This document shows positions 26,155-35,165 of a DNA stretch of 64,000 nt, piece after piece; positions within the stretch are counted from its first letter, which is position 1; every line of letters starts with the position of its first letter. The notes under the pieces were generated by a model. It searched no databases and was not told the DNA's origin. It was given only the letters and a program-made list of their open reading frames with translations. The DNA is from Sphingomonas sp. OK281 (GTDB lineage Bacteria; Pseudomonadota; Alphaproteobacteria; Sphingomonadales; Sphingomonadaceae), in NCBI RefSeq assembly GCF_900115295.1, contig NZ_FOVZ01000001.1, positions 744,001 through 808,000 on the forward strand. The letters are read 5' to 3'. The translations under genes were made by a program, and so were the position numbers.

Positions 26155-26562
26155 ATGCTGAAGCCAGTCGAAGACGGCGTCGCTGTAGTCGCGTGCAACA
26201 CGTGTCGCCATTCCACCGACGCACGCGACGACGAGCAGGGCCAGCGTGGCGGCGCGCGGCTGGTCAACGCGCTGAAGACGGTGCAGGCGAGCGATCCCGC
26301 CTATGCCGAAGTCGCGGTGCAGGAGATGCCGTGCCTGTTCGCATGCCAGGATTTCTGCACGATCCACCTGCGGGCACCCGCCAAGGTCGGCTATGTGCTG
26401 GGCCGGTTCGAACCCACCGAAGATGCCGCGCGCGCGATCCTCGATTACGCGCGGCTCTACGGCGAGAGCGCGTTCGGGCAGGTGCCGTTTAAACAATGGC
26501 CGCAAGGGGTGAAGGGACATTTCATCACGCGCACGCCGCCCGCCGGGTTTGTCGTCGAGTGA
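26155..26562 (+). CDS. DUF1636 family protein, predicted metal-binding, in the B12 operon
   Basis: A 135-residue cytosolic protein with a thioredoxin-like ferredoxin pattern: C-N-T-C near residue 16 (VVACNTCRHST) and a second cluster MPCLFACQDFC (about 58-68). This Cys arrangement suggests an Fe-S cluster or other metal site. Members of DUF1636 are often found beside cobalamin genes, and this one is the first gene after the B12 riboswitch. Its biochemical role is not established. The start ATG 26155 is preceded by gggaacgg. It is coupled to cobT through a 4-base overlap (GTGA). It might deliver electrons for corrinoid reduction or handle cobalt; both ideas are inference. Confidence 0.85.
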   Translation: MLKPVEDGVAVVACNTCRHSTDARDDEQGQRGGARLVNALKTVQASDPAYAEVAVQEMPCLFACQDFCTIHLRAPAKVGYVLGRFEPTEDAARAILDYARLYGESAFGQVPFKQWPQGVKGHFITRTPPAGFVVE

Positions 26563-27572
26563 CCGCGTTCGCTACGCCCGCTGCGTTTCTGGCGGCTTTG
26601 CGCGGTTTGCCGCAGGCCGACGCTGCCGCGCGATCCGCGGCGATCGCGCGGCAGGAAGAACTGACCAAGCCATCGGGATCGCTCGGTCGGCTTGAGGATA
26701 TCGCCGTCTTCATGGCCGGATGGCAGGGCAACCCGCTGCCCCGGCTCGATCGTGGAAGCGCAGTCGTGTTCGCGGGCAATCACGGCATCGTCGCGCGCGG
26801 CGTCAGCGCGTTTCCCGCGTCCGTCACCGCGCAGATGGTCGCCAATTTCGAGCATGGCGGCGCGGCGATCAACGCGCTGTCGCGCGCGGCCGGCCTCGAT
26901 CTCAGGATCGTATCGCTCGATCTCGACCGGCCGACTGCGGACTTCACCGAGGCGCCGGCAATGTCGGAGAACGAGTGCCTCGCCGCGATCAACGCCGGCG
27001 CAGCGGCGGTTGCGGACTTGCCGGACCTGGTCGTGCTCGGCGAGATGGGGATCGGCAATTCGACGACCGCTGCCGCCCTGTGTCTGGCGAGCTTCGGCGG
27101 GTCGGCGAGCGACTGGGTCGGGCCCGGCACCGGGGTCGATCACGATGGCATCGCGCGGAAGATCGCGGTCGTCGAAGCCGGGGTCGCGTTGCACCGGGAT
27201 GCGCTGACCACGCCGTTCGACATCCTGCGGCGGCTCGGCGGGCGCGAGTTGGCGGCGATTGCCGGCGCGGTGGTCGCCGCACGATTGGGAGGCGTTCCGG
27301 TCATGCTCGACGGGTTCATCTGTTGCGCGGCGGTCGCGCCGTTGGCGGCCGCGTGTCCCGATGTTCTCGCGCATTGCCTTGCCGGGCATGTCTCGGCCGA
27401 ACCGGGGCATCGGCTCCTGCTGGACCGCATGGGTCTCGAGCCCCTGCTGTCACTCGGGATGCGGCTGGGCGAGGCGAGCGGTGCGGCGACGGCGACGCTG
27501 CTCGTCCGAGCCGCGCTGGCGGCGCATGTCGAGATGGCGACCTTCGCCGAGGCAGGTGTTTCCGCGGGGTGA
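26559..27572 (+). CDS. cobT: Nicotinate-nucleotide-dimethylbenzimidazole phosphoribosyltransferase
   Basis: Makes alpha-ribazole 5'-phosphate from nicotinate mononucleotide and dimethylbenzimidazole, supplying the lower ligand of cobalamin. The 337-residue protein begins at GTG 26559. Family motifs are KPSGSLGRLEDIAVFMAGWQ, VFAGNHGIVARGVSAFP, VLGEMGIGNSTTAAAL, VGPGTGVDHDGIARK, VPVMLDGFICCAAV and the C-terminal GMRLGEASGAATATLLVRAA with the catalytic Glu region. Both ends overlap neighbours by 4 bases, placing it in the riboswitch-led operon. Confidence 0.96.
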   Translation: MTAFATPAAFLAALRGLPQADAAARSAAIARQEELTKPSGSLGRLEDIAVFMAGWQGNPLPRLDRGSAVVFAGNHGIVARGVSAFPASVTAQMVANFEHGGAAINALSRAAGLDLRIVSLDLDRPTADFTEAPAMSENECLAAINAGAAAVADLPDLVVLGEMGIGNSTTAAALCLASFGGSASDWVGPGTGVDHDGIARKIAVVEAGVALHRDALTTPFDILRRLGGRELAAIAGAVVAARLGGVPVMLDGFICCAAVAPLAAACPDVLAHCLAGHVSAEPGHRLLLDRMGLEPLLSLGMRLGEASGAATATLLVRAALAAHVEMATFAEAGVSAG

Positions 27573-28138
27573 GCGCACACAGGCTGTATCTCATGCGGCA
27601 TGGTGCGCCCGAAGTGGCGGGACGACTGCTCGGGCGGACGGACGATCCGGCAACCGCGGCCGGCATTGCCGCCTGCGTCGCGCGCGCCGAGGGCCTTGCC
27701 ATAGAAAGGATCGAGACATCCGATCTGGTCCGCGCGCGCGCCTGCGCGGAAGCGATCGGTGGCCCGCGAGGCGTTTCGGTCGAGGTCGATCCACGCTGGC
27801 AGGAACTGGATTTTGGCGCTTGGGACGGCCTGCCGCCCACCGCGATCGATACCGCCGAGCTGACGGCGTTCTATGACGACCCCGACGCGTCACCACCGCC
27901 GGGTGGCGAACGCTGGTCGGCGTTGCAGGACCGTGTCGCGCGCGCACTGGCGGGGATGCCGCCGGTTCCGACGCTGGTCGTGACGCATGGCGGCACGATC
28001 CGGGCGGCGCTCGCGGCATTGTGCGGGTTCGATCGACGACAGATATGGGCGTTCGACCTGCCCTGCGCCGCGGTCGTCTCGCTGCGGATCTGGCCGGGCC
28101 AGCCGCGGACCGTCCAGATCGTAGGGCTGGCGACATGA
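27569..28138 (+). CDS. cobC: Alpha-ribazole phosphatase-like histidine phosphatase
   Basis: Histidine phosphatase superfamily member (189 residues) with LYLMRHGAPE (phospho-acceptor His) near the N-terminus, the Arg pocket around ETSDLVRARACAEAI, the mid-chain ELDFGAWDG motif, and the second catalytic His in LVVTHGGTIRAAL. In this operon it most likely removes phosphate from alpha-ribazole-P or adenosylcobalamin-P. GTG start at 27569, overlapping cobT and cobS by 4 bases each. The name follows Salmonella CobC, not the Pseudomonas CobC aminotransferase. Confidence 0.9.
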   Translation: MSAHRLYLMRHGAPEVAGRLLGRTDDPATAAGIAACVARAEGLAIERIETSDLVRARACAEAIGGPRGVSVEVDPRWQELDFGAWDGLPPTAIDTAELTAFYDDPDASPPPGGERWSALQDRVARALAGMPPVPTLVVTHGGTIRAALAALCGFDRRQIWAFDLPCAAVVSLRIWPGQPRTVQIVGLAT

Positions 28139-28848
28139 AACGGCTGATCGTCGCGTTCGGGTTCCTGACGCGCTTGCCGATGCCCCGGGTCGACGTCAGC
28201 GCCGATGATTTCGCGGCGGCGATCCGTTTTTATCCGATCGTTGGCCTCGCGATCGGTGCGCTCGTCGCGGCGGCCGGATGGCTGGGTGCGCTCGTCGATC
28301 CTTGGACGGGTGCCTGTGCCGCGCTGCTTGCCTGGATCGCGGTGACGGGGGCGCTGCATCTCGACGGGCTTGCCGATCTCGCCGATGGGCTGGGCGCGGC
28401 GCATGGCAATCGGACGCGGCTGCTCGCGGTGATGGCCGATCCGCATATCGGCAGCTTCGGCGTCGTCGCGATCGTCGGTCAGATGCTCGCCAAGCTCGTG
28501 CTGCTGCATGCGATCGGGATGAGCTGGGGACTGATCCTCGTACCGTTCGCAGCGAGGACGGGACCGCTCGTCTGGGCGAAATTGTTGCCGCCGTTGCGGC
28601 CGGGCGGGCTCGGCGCCGCGGTTGCCGGCGCGGTCCGAGCGCACGATCTGCTGGGGTGGGGACTGTTGCTCGCGCTCGCCGCCGTCGCAATGCCAGCGCT
28701 TTTCGTCCTCCCGCTGCTCGTGCTGGGCGTCGCGGCGTGGTTGCGGCGGACGCTGGGCGGCGTGACGGGCGATGCGCACGGTGCCGGGATCGAGATCGTC
28801 GAGACCGGGCTGCTAGTCGCGCTCGCGGTGGCCGGCGCGCTCGGCTAG
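28135..28848 (+). CDS. cobS: Adenosylcobinamide-GDP ribazoletransferase (cobalamin synthase)
   Basis: Inner-membrane enzyme that joins adenosylcobinamide-GDP with alpha-ribazole (or its phosphate). It has 237 residues with several hydrophobic segments. Family motifs are FLTRLPMP near the N-terminus, [10 protein letters not shown], and [17 protein letters not shown] with the metal-binding Asp cluster, followed by [13 protein letters not shown]. The ATG overlaps the cobC stop by 4 bases. The 3' end overlaps the convergent cobQ gene by 36 bases. Confidence 0.95.
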   Translation: MKRLIVAFGFLTRLPMPRVDVSADDFAAAIRFYPIVGLAIGALVAAAGWLGALVDPWTGACAALLAWIAVTGALHLDGLADLADGLGAAHGNRTRLLAVMADPHIGSFGVVAIVGQMLAKLVLLHAIGMSWGLILVPFAARTGPLVWAKLLPPLRPGGLGAAVAGAVRAHDLLGWGLLLALAAVAMPALFVLPLLVLGVAAWLRRTLGGVTGDAHGAGIEIVETGLLVALAVAGALG

Positions 28849-30282
28849 CGCCAGCAGCGCATCGAGATCGACATGGCGTTCCAGCGTCGCAGCGATCGCA
28901 TCGAGCGCGGCGTCGATCGACGCACTATGATCGGGCCCGCTGGCGGCGACGCCGAGACGCGCCAGCCACACCGCACGCTGCTCCGCGAGGGCGAGCAGGC
29001 CGTGGACATAGCTGCCCGCTACCAGTCCGTCCGCACTCGTCGCGCCTTCGGGACTGCCATCGGCGCGGTGCCCGACCGGGCGCGCGGTGGCCGGCCCGGT
29101 GGTCGCGCCCATGTGCATCTCGTAGCCCTCGAACGCGGCGCCTTGTGCCTGGCCGCAAACCCGGTCGAGCGTCTTGCGGCCAGTGAGGACCGTATCGACG
29201 TCGAGCAGCCCGAGCCCTTCGACGCGACCCGCCGGCCCCTCGATGCCGTCAGGATCGGCGATGCTGCGACCGAGCATCTGGTAACCGCCGCAAAGCCCCA
29301 GCACCGGCTTGCCGCGACGGCAATGCGCATGGATGTCGATGTCCCAGCCCTGCGCGCGGACGAAGGCGAGATCGGGGATCGTCGCCTTCGACCCGGCGAG
29401 GACGATCATGTCGACGTCCGGGATCGGCGTCCCCGGCGGTACCATCACCAGCGCGACGCCGGGTTCGAGCCGAAGCGGATCGAGGTCGTCGAAATTGGCG
29501 ATCCGCGGCGTGATCGGGCAGGCGATCGTGACGCGCCGCTGCGAAGAGGCAACCGGCCGTTCGAGGATCACCGCGTCCTCGCTCGGCAGCCGCACCGCGT
29601 CGGCGAGCCATGGCACGACGCCGTACCCGCGCCATCCGCTCCGCGCCTCGATCGCGCGATAGCCGTCGTCGAACAGCGCCGGGTCGCCGCGGAACTTGTT
29701 GATCAGGAAGCCGTGGATCATCGCCGCGTCGGCTGGATCGATCACCGCACGCGTGCCGACGATCGCCGCGATCACCCCGCCGCGGTCGATATCGCCGACC
29801 AGCACCACGGGCACGTCTGCCGCGCGCGCGAACCCCATGTTGGCGATGTCACCGGCGCGCAGGTTGATCTCCGCCGGGCTGCCCGCGCCCTCGACGACGA
29901 CGATGTCACAGCCTGCCGACAGCCGCTCGAAGCTATCTAGCACGTCGACCAGCAACCCTTCGCGCCCTTCGCGCCAGCGGGCGGCGGCGAGCGTGCCGCG
30001 CACCTGTCCGCGGACGATCAGTTGCGAGGTGCGGTCGCCCTGCGGCTTGAGCAGCACCGGGTTCATGTCGACGCTCGGCGCGACGCGACAAGCGATAGCC
30101 TGCGTTGCCTGCGCACGGCCGATCTCGCCGCCATCGGCAGTGACGGCGGCGTTGTTCGACATGTTCTGTGGCTTGAATGGCCGCACCGACAGTCCCCGGT
30201 TGGCAAAGGCCCGGCATAATCCCGCGACCAAGACCGACTTGCCGACGTCCGAACCGGTCCCCTGTAGCATCAGAGCGCCCAT
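28813..30282 (-). CDS. cobQ: Cobyric acid synthase
   Basis: Glutamine-dependent amidation of adenosylcobyrinic acid a,c-diamide at carboxylates b, d, e and g. ATG at 30282 is preferred because GGAGGGG precedes it and [18 protein letters not shown] (P-loop) follows immediately. The 489-residue protein has an N-terminal dethiobiotin-synthetase-like half ([39 protein letters not shown]). The C-terminal class I amidotransferase half has nucleophile Cys in [12 protein letters not shown] and the His in SYVHGLLA. It overlaps the upstream cbiB by 13 bases in the same orientation. Confidence 0.96.
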   Translation of the reverse strand: MGALMLQGTGSDVGKSVLVAGLCRAFANRGLSVRPFKPQNMSNNAAVTADGGEIGRAQATQAIACRVAPSVDMNPVLLKPQGDRTSQLIVRGQVRGTLAAARWREGREGLLVDVLDSFERLSAGCDIVVVEGAGSPAEINLRAGDIANMGFARAADVPVVLVGDIDRGGVIAAIVGTRAVIDPADAAMIHGFLINKFRGDPALFDDGYRAIEARSGWRGYGVVPWLADAVRLPSEDAVILERPVASSQRRVTIACPITPRIANFDDLDPLRLEPGVALVMVPPGTPIPDVDMIVLAGSKATIPDLAFVRAQGWDIDIHAHCRRGKPVLGLCGGYQMLGRSIADPDGIEGPAGRVEGLGLLDVDTVLTGRKTLDRVCGQAQGAAFEGYEMHMGATTGPATARPVGHRADGSPEGATSADGLVAGSYVHGLLALAEQRAVWLARLGVAASGPDHSASIDAALDAIAATLERHVDLDALLALAERAGHRERD

Positions 30283-31208
30283 GCGACCCCTCCGGCGATG
30301 ACGAGAAGTAGAGCGCACGCCCGTCGATAGATGCCGAGCGCGGCGCGAAGATCGTTTGCGGTCGCATCTGGGCGGCCATCGCCGATGTATGGTTTGGCGA
30401 CGCTCACCCCGTCATAGGCGATCGGGCCCGCGAGCTTCAGACCAAGCGCACCTGCCATCGCGGCTTCGGGCCAGCCGGCGTTGGGCGAGGCATGGTTGCC
30501 GGCATCGCGCCACATCGTCCGCCACCCGCCGAGCCCTGCGACGCAGAGCAGCACGCCGCCGATCCGCGCGGGGACGAAGTTGGCCACATCGTCGGTTCGC
30601 GCCGCGGCCCAGCCGAACGCGCGCCATCGCTCCTCGCGATGCCCGATCAGGCTATCGGCGGTATTGATCGCCTTGTACGCCCAAAGTCCCGGCAGCCCGG
30701 CGATGATCAGCCAGAACAGTGGCGCAACGACGCCGTCGCACACGCTCTCGGCAAGGCTCTCGATCGCCGCGCGCGCGACGCCAGCGTCGTCGAGCGAGGC
30801 GACGTCACGGCCTACGATCATGGCGACACGGGCGCGGGCGGTGTCGAGATCGTTCGCATGGAGGGCTCGGGCGACGGGGACGACATGGTCGTACAGGCTG
30901 CGGATCGCGAGGCCCGGTGTGGCCAGCAGCGCGATCGCGATCCACGCTACGGGACCGAGTGCGCGCCGGGCGAGCCAGGTGGCCGCCAACGCTATCCCGA
31001 TCGCGACTGCGACGATCAGGACCAACGTCACGACGCCGGCGATGCGACGGTACGTGCTGGACGCGGCGGGCGTGTTCCAGCGGGTTTCCGCCCAACCGAT
31101 CAGCCGCGCGAACCCGCCGACCGGATGACCGATCCGGGCGTAGACCGCCGCCGGCCAGCCGATCGCCAGGTCCACGACGATCGCCAGGACTGCGATCGGT
31201 TCAGCCAC
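30270..31208 (-). CDS. cbiB: Adenosylcobinamide-phosphate synthase
   Basis: Integral membrane enzyme (312 residues) that attaches aminopropanol (phosphate) to cobyric acid. GTG at 31208 is chosen because it overlaps the upstream gene by 8 bases and gives an N-terminal hydrophobic segment followed by [16 protein letters not shown]. Other signatures are [29 protein letters not shown] and [16 protein letters not shown]. Called CobD in Pseudomonas nomenclature; cbiB is used here to avoid confusion with the aminotransferase gene upstream. Confidence 0.95.
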   Translation of the reverse strand: MAEPIAVLAIVVDLAIGWPAAVYARIGHPVGGFARLIGWAETRWNTPAASSTYRRIAGVVTLVLIVAVAIGIALAATWLARRALGPVAWIAIALLATPGLAIRSLYDHVVPVARALHANDLDTARARVAMIVGRDVASLDDAGVARAAIESLAESVCDGVVAPLFWLIIAGLPGLWAYKAINTADSLIGHREERWRAFGWAAARTDDVANFVPARIGGVLLCVAGLGGWRTMWRDAGNHASPNAGWPEAAMAGALGLKLAGPIAYDGVSVAKPYIGDGRPDATANDLRAALGIYRRACALLLVIAGGVAWAL

Positions 31209-32175
31209 GGGAGAGTGCTCGATCGAGGCGCTCGAACGCGGCATCGTCCCCCGGCACGCCGAACCGGAGCCAGCGTGGCGCAGTGTCGAACGGACGCGTG
31301 AGAATGCCGGATTGCGCCAGGCGTTCGAACACCGCCGCCGCATCGTCGCACTGCACCAGCCGGAACAACGGGCAAGCGCCACTGCCGCGCAGGCCGTGGC
31401 GTGCGAGCAGCATGTCGAGCCGATCGGCGCGTTCTACGATCGATCGCCGGGCTTTAGCGATCCAGGCGACGTCCCGATAGGCGGCGGTACCGTACGCGAC
31501 TGCGAGGGCGGAGATCGGCCAGCTACCGAGGCGACGACGCATCGCGGCGGCCTGCGTGGCAGGAGCGATCATGAAGCCGAGGCGCACGCCTGCGAGCCCG
31601 AAGAATTTGCCGAACGAGCGGAAAACGATCGCAGGGTCTTCGGAGGCGAGGCACGGTATCAGGTTTCGCGCCGGTACGGCGTCGGCAAACGCTTCGTCGA
31701 CGACCAGCCACACGCCGCGCCGCACGATCCGCAACAGGCGGTCCGGAGAGTCGATGTCGCCATCGGGATTGTTCGGGTTGGCAAGCAGGAGCGTGCCTTC
31801 GCTGATCGCATCGATCGCATCGCGTGCGATCGGTGTTGCTCGCGTGATCGCTTCCGCGTGCGTTCCGTAACTGGGCGTGACGAACCTGACCGGCGACGGC
31901 AAACCAAGCACATCGAGCGACCGCAGGCCGAGTTCGCTGCCGGGCAGGGCGACGACGCGATCCGCGCTGGTGCCGAACATGGTCGCGGCGGCGGCTTCGA
32001 GATCGCCGATGGCGGTCGGCGAGGGCAGTCTATGCAGGTCGAGCGGCGGGAAGGGTTCGGCTTGCCACGCGCAGGGATTGATACCGGTCGACAGGTCGAG
32101 CCACGGTTGCGGCGCACGCGGGTAGTGGGTGGCGGCAAGATCGATCCGTCCGCCGTGGATCCGCAAGGCCTTCAT
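31201..32175 (-). CDS. cobD: Threonine-phosphate decarboxylase-like PLP enzyme
   Basis: Class I/II aminotransferase-fold enzyme predicted to make (R)-1-amino-2-propanol phosphate from threonine phosphate for cobalamin synthesis (Salmonella CobD; Pseudomonas CobC). The 324-residue protein shows HGGRIDLAATHYPRAPQPWLDLSTGINP at the N-terminus (quoted here as two parts: HGGRIDLAATHYP and WLDLSTGINP), the substrate motif LLANPNNPDG, VVDEAFAD, and the PLP lysine in FRSFGKFFGLAGVRLG. ATG at 32175 is chosen; GTG 32187 is possible. It heads the minus-strand cobD-cbiB-cobQ operon and is divergent from cobU across 94 bases. Confidence 0.92.
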   Translation of the reverse strand: MKALRIHGGRIDLAATHYPRAPQPWLDLSTGINPCAWQAEPFPPLDLHRLPSPTAIGDLEAAAATMFGTSADRVVALPGSELGLRSLDVLGLPSPVRFVTPSYGTHAEAITRATPIARDAIDAISEGTLLLANPNNPDGDIDSPDRLLRIVRRGVWLVVDEAFADAVPARNLIPCLASEDPAIVFRSFGKFFGLAGVRLGFMIAPATQAAAMRRRLGSWPISALAVAYGTAAYRDVAWIAKARRSIVERADRLDMLLARHGLRGSGACPLFRLVQCDDAAAVFERLAQSGILTRPFDTAPRWLRFGVPGDDAAFERLDRALSRG

Positions 32176-32269
32176 AGCGTCATTCACTCGAACCTGCAGG
32201 CTTTCTCTTGATCTTCCCGGCGTCATCGTCATTCCGGGTGCGGCCGGCAAGTACGAAGGAGATGGGCGG

Positions 32270-32851
32270 ATGCAATCGGTTGAAGCGTCGTTCGGCAAGA
32301 GTCTCTTCGTGCTGGGGGGCGCGAGGTCGGGCAAAAGCCGCCATGCACAGGCCGCCGCCGAGACGGTCGGAGCGCATGGGCAGCTCGTATATATCGCAAC
32401 GGCCCAGGCGTTCGATGACGAAATGGGCAACCGTATCGCTCGCCACCGTGCGGATCGGGATACGCGTTGGCGGACCGTCGAGGCGCCCATCGCGCTCGCC
32501 GAAGCCATCGCCATGGCGGATGGCGAAAACATGGTCCTTCTCGTCGACTGCCTGACCCTTTGGCTGTCGAACCTGCTGTTGGCCGATCTGGATATCACGC
32601 ATCAGACCGAGATGCTGCTCGCGGCGATATCTGGGCTCGACGGAAAAATCGTGTTCGTCTCCAATGAGGTGGGGCTCGGGATCGTGCCCGATAATGCCCT
32701 CGCGCGTCGGTTCAGGGATGCCGCGGGATTTCTGCATCAGCGGATCGCGGCGCAGGTCGAGTCCGTCGACATGGTCGCGGCGGGGCTCGTGCAGCGGTGG
32801 AAGGGGCCGTCTGGAACGGATCAGCGTGGCCGCCAGACCATCGGCCAATAA
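32270..32851 (+). CDS. cobU: Adenosylcobinamide kinase / adenosylcobinamide-phosphate guanylyltransferase
   Basis: Bifunctional enzyme that phosphorylates adenosylcobinamide and then transfers GMP. The 193-residue protein carries the P-loop LFVLGGARSGKSRHAQ, the YIATAQAFDDEM segment, the guanylylated-His region IARHRADRDTRW, VLLVDCLTLWLSNLL, and the closing FVSNEVGLGIVPDNALARRFRD. Its ATG at 32270 is preceded by AAGGAG. It is transcribed away from cobD, with the promoters of both in a 94-base gap that contains no riboswitch. Confidence 0.95.
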   Translation: MQSVEASFGKSLFVLGGARSGKSRHAQAAAETVGAHGQLVYIATAQAFDDEMGNRIARHRADRDTRWRTVEAPIALAEAIAMADGENMVLLVDCLTLWLSNLLLADLDITHQTEMLLAAISGLDGKIVFVSNEVGLGIVPDNALARRFRDAAGFLHQRIAAQVESVDMVAAGLVQRWKGPSGTDQRGRQTIGQ

Positions 32852-33087
32852 TCCTTTCTCAATGAGCTCCGGGTGGAAACTCAATTACCGTATCGGTCTC
32901 GCAAGATTTTACTGGCTATCGAGCGAATTTTAGCAAATCGTTTTAATCTATCGTTGCTGATCCGCCACAATAAAAATCTGAACGATCGTTGCGCGGTTAT
33001 GTTATTATGCGGCATCGCCAGCCAATTTATGGGCACTGACGACCGAGAGAGGCATGTGCTCCCGCCCCGATATTGCGGGAATACAGT
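32852..33087. other. AT-rich intergenic region upstream of the Crp/Fnr gene
   Basis: Base composition drops sharply here, with words such as 'gcgaattttagcaaatcg', ttttaatcta and acaataaaaatctg, in contrast to the flanking coding DNA. This suggests a strong or multiply regulated promoter, or a segment of different origin. A short open frame inside (32873-33091) overlaps the regulator and lacks a good start, so it is not called. Confidence 0.55.
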
Positions 33088-33825
33088 GTGACATCACCTT
33101 CTAGCCCCTTGGCATTGCTCGTACGAAAGCTCGAAACGCATGCCGTTCTGGATGCCGGCGACCGTGCTGCGTTGCTGGCACTTCCCTATACGCTCCGGAC
33201 GTACGATCCCTCCTCCTACCTCGTGCGTGAGGGGGACGCGCCCGAGCAATGCGCTGTCTTGCTGACCGGATTTGCCTATCGCCAGAAATTGACGGGTAGC
33301 GGGATGCGACAGATCGTTTCGCTGCATATTCCCGGTGAACCGCTCGATTTTCAGCACCTGTTTCTCGATGTGGCCGACCACAACGTCCAGACCCTGACGC
33401 GCGCGGATGTCGCGACGATCCCGCGTACGGCGTTGCGGGAGCTCGCCCGTAAACGGGCCTCGATCGGGAACGCGATCTTTATCAATACACTCGTCGAAGG
33501 CTCGATCTTTCGGGAGTGGATCCTGAATGTCGGGCGCCGCGACGCACGATCACGGCTCGCGCACTTCCTGTGCGAGTTCGCGATACGGCTGGACATGCAG
33601 GGACTGACCGGTGCCGACGGGTACGAGCTGCCGATGAGCCAGGAACAGCTGGGCGACGCGCTTGGCCTGACCGCGGTCCACGTCAATCGCACCATCAAGT
33701 CGCTCGAACAGGACGGGTTGATCAACCGCAACCGGCGCCGGATCGGGTTTCCGCAGTGGGACGCGTTGCGGGAACTCGCCGACTTTTCAACCCGATATCT
33801 GCATCTGGCGCAGCAGAAGCTCTAG
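33088..33825 (+). CDS. Crp/Fnr family transcriptional regulator
   Basis: A 245-residue DNA-binding regulator. GTG at 33088 with GGGA 8 bases upstream is preferred over an upstream TTG. The N-terminal cNMP-binding beta-roll spans about residues 15-135 (YLVREGDAPEQCAVLLTGFAY). The C-terminal winged helix is at about 150-235, with the recognition helix in LPMSQEQLGDALGLTAVHVNRTIKSLEQ (key parts SQEQLGDALGLT and VHVNRTIKSL). The Fnr-type N-terminal Cys cluster is absent, so oxygen sensing by an Fe-S cluster is unlikely. The AT-rich gap upstream suggests autoregulation. Target genes cannot be inferred. Confidence 0.9.
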   Translation: MTSPSSPLALLVRKLETHAVLDAGDRAALLALPYTLRTYDPSSYLVREGDAPEQCAVLLTGFAYRQKLTGSGMRQIVSLHIPGEPLDFQHLFLDVADHNVQTLTRADVATIPRTALRELARKRASIGNAIFINTLVEGSIFREWILNVGRRDARSRLAHFLCEFAIRLDMQGLTGADGYELPMSQEQLGDALGLTAVHVNRTIKSLEQDGLINRNRRRIGFPQWDALRELADFSTRYLHLAQQKL

Positions 33826-34040
33826 GAACTCAGCGCCGGATCGACGGAGTCGATGATCCGCCCCCCGGCCATGAAGACCGCGATCGGGCACGCTGCGAAC
33901 AGCATCCAGCCACCGTATCCGGGATATTGCTGGAGATAGTGCATCCCGCGTTCGACCGCTCCCAAGGCGAGCCCGTAGATGACGAGGAAGGCCTCGAACT
34001 TGGTCTTGATGATGAAGAGGCGAGCAAAGCGAGTCCACAT
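33822..34040 (-). CDS. Small conserved-looking membrane protein
   Basis: A 72-residue protein beginning MWTRFARLFIIKTKFEAF, with two hydrophobic segments (about 18-30 and 43-60). I do not assign a function, although short proteins of this pattern seem common in sphingomonads. It overlaps the convergent regulator gene by 4 bases and lies downstream of astA on the same strand. Confidence 0.7.
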   Translation of the reverse strand: MWTRFARLFIIKTKFEAFLVIYGLALGAVERGMHYLQQYPGYGGWMLFAACPIAVFMAGGRIIDSVDPALSS

Positions 34041-34148
34041 GCGAGCGACTTAGCAAGATGCGTACCAGTGGCCGATCCCCGTCGTTTAAACTGTCAAGAA
34101 CGTGGTTAAATGTAAATTAACCCGACGATATCGTGTTGTCCCGAACCG

Positions 34149-35165
34149 TCAGAGTCGAGCAACGTGCGTGACGCGATCCGCCTCGCGGATCTGCAGTGCC
34201 CGTCCGCAATCCTCGGCCAGCATGACGCCGCCCTCGGTCTCGCGAACCTTGCCGAACACCGCGCGAAAGTTGGCGAGGTGTCCCGTCGCGACCAAGGCAT
34301 CGTTGCCGTCGTTGCCGCCGATCGCGACCACGTTGCTGGTACGCGCGTCGGCGATCGACCGGACCTGGTCGGTGCGGGCGGTCATCGTCGGGCCGCCATC
34401 GAAGATGTCGACATAATTCTCGAACGCGAAGCCTTCGTTCTCCAGCATCCGCATCGCAGCGCGACCCGAGGGATGCGGCAGGCCGATCGCGGCGCGCGCC
34501 GTCTCGGTGAGCATCGCGGTGTAGATGGGATGCTTTGGCATCAGGTCTGCGATGAATTGATGGCCGTTGATCGCATTGAACTGATCCGCATCCTGGAAAT
34601 TCATCCCGAAGAACCGCCCGGCAAGGCCATCCCAGAACGGCGATCCGCCGGCCTCGTCGATTACCCCTCGCAGTTCGGCGAGGATGCGGTCGGCGAAGCG
34701 CGCGCGGTGCATCTTGATGAAGAGGTAGCGGCTGCGCGCGAGCAAAAGGCCGAGGCCGCCGGCGCGTTCGCCAGGATGGAGGAACAATCCCCCGACCTCG
34801 CTCGCACCTTCCAGATCGGTGGCGAGTGTGAGCATGTCGGCGCGGAAGGTGCGGTTCAGTTCGCGGCTATGCTGCGTGAGTTGGCCGATCCGGTAGCTGT
34901 AGAACGGATAGCTCTGTCCAACCTGCGTGAAGATCTGGCAGGTACCGCGGACTTCGCGCGTCTCGGTATTCTCGAGGATCAGCACGAACAGCTCGTCCTG
35001 GACCGGGCCGTCGGTGCGCGCGAACGCGGCATGGCTGCGCTCGAGCTTGGCGGTCAGCGCACGGCGATCGGGCGGCAGATTGGTGAAGCCACCGCCGGTC
35101 AGCTTGGCCATTTCGTAAAGGTGCTGAAGGTCCTCGTCGACCGCGGCCCGGATCCTGAAGCTCAC
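34149..35165 (-). CDS. astA: Arginine N-succinyltransferase
   Basis: First enzyme of the AST arginine catabolic pathway: succinyl-CoA plus L-arginine to N2-succinylarginine. The 338-residue protein begins with GTG at 35165, overlapping the M20 hydrolase stop by 4 bases. Family motifs: FRIRAAVDEDLQHLYEMA, GGGFTNLPPDR, SEVGGLFLHPGERAGGLG with the acyl-CoA loop, SPFWDGLAGRFFGMNF, and FENYVDIFDGGPTM. No astB, astC, astD or astE is adjacent in this window; the only coupled partner is the hydrolase. Confidence 0.94.
   Translation of the reverse strand: MSFRIRAAVDEDLQHLYEMAKLTGGGFTNLPPDRRALTAKLERSHAAFARTDGPVQDELFVLILENTETREVRGTCQIFTQVGQSYPFYSYRIGQLTQHSRELNRTFRADMLTLATDLEGASEVGGLFLHPGERAGGLGLLLARSRYLFIKMHRARFADRILAELRGVIDEAGGSPFWDGLAGRFFGMNFQDADQFNAINGHQFIADLMPKHPIYTAMLTETARAAIGLPHPSGRAAMRMLENEGFAFENYVDIFDGGPTMTARTDQVRSIADARTSNVVAIGGNDGNDALVATGHLANFRAVFGKVRETEGGVMLAEDCGRALQIREADRVTHVARL

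Noticed and set aside
32873..33091. A 72-codon open frame in the AT-rich gap before the Crp/Fnr gene
   Set aside because: Non-ATG start, no Shine-Dalgarno and overlap with the regulator start; composition is that of a promoter region.
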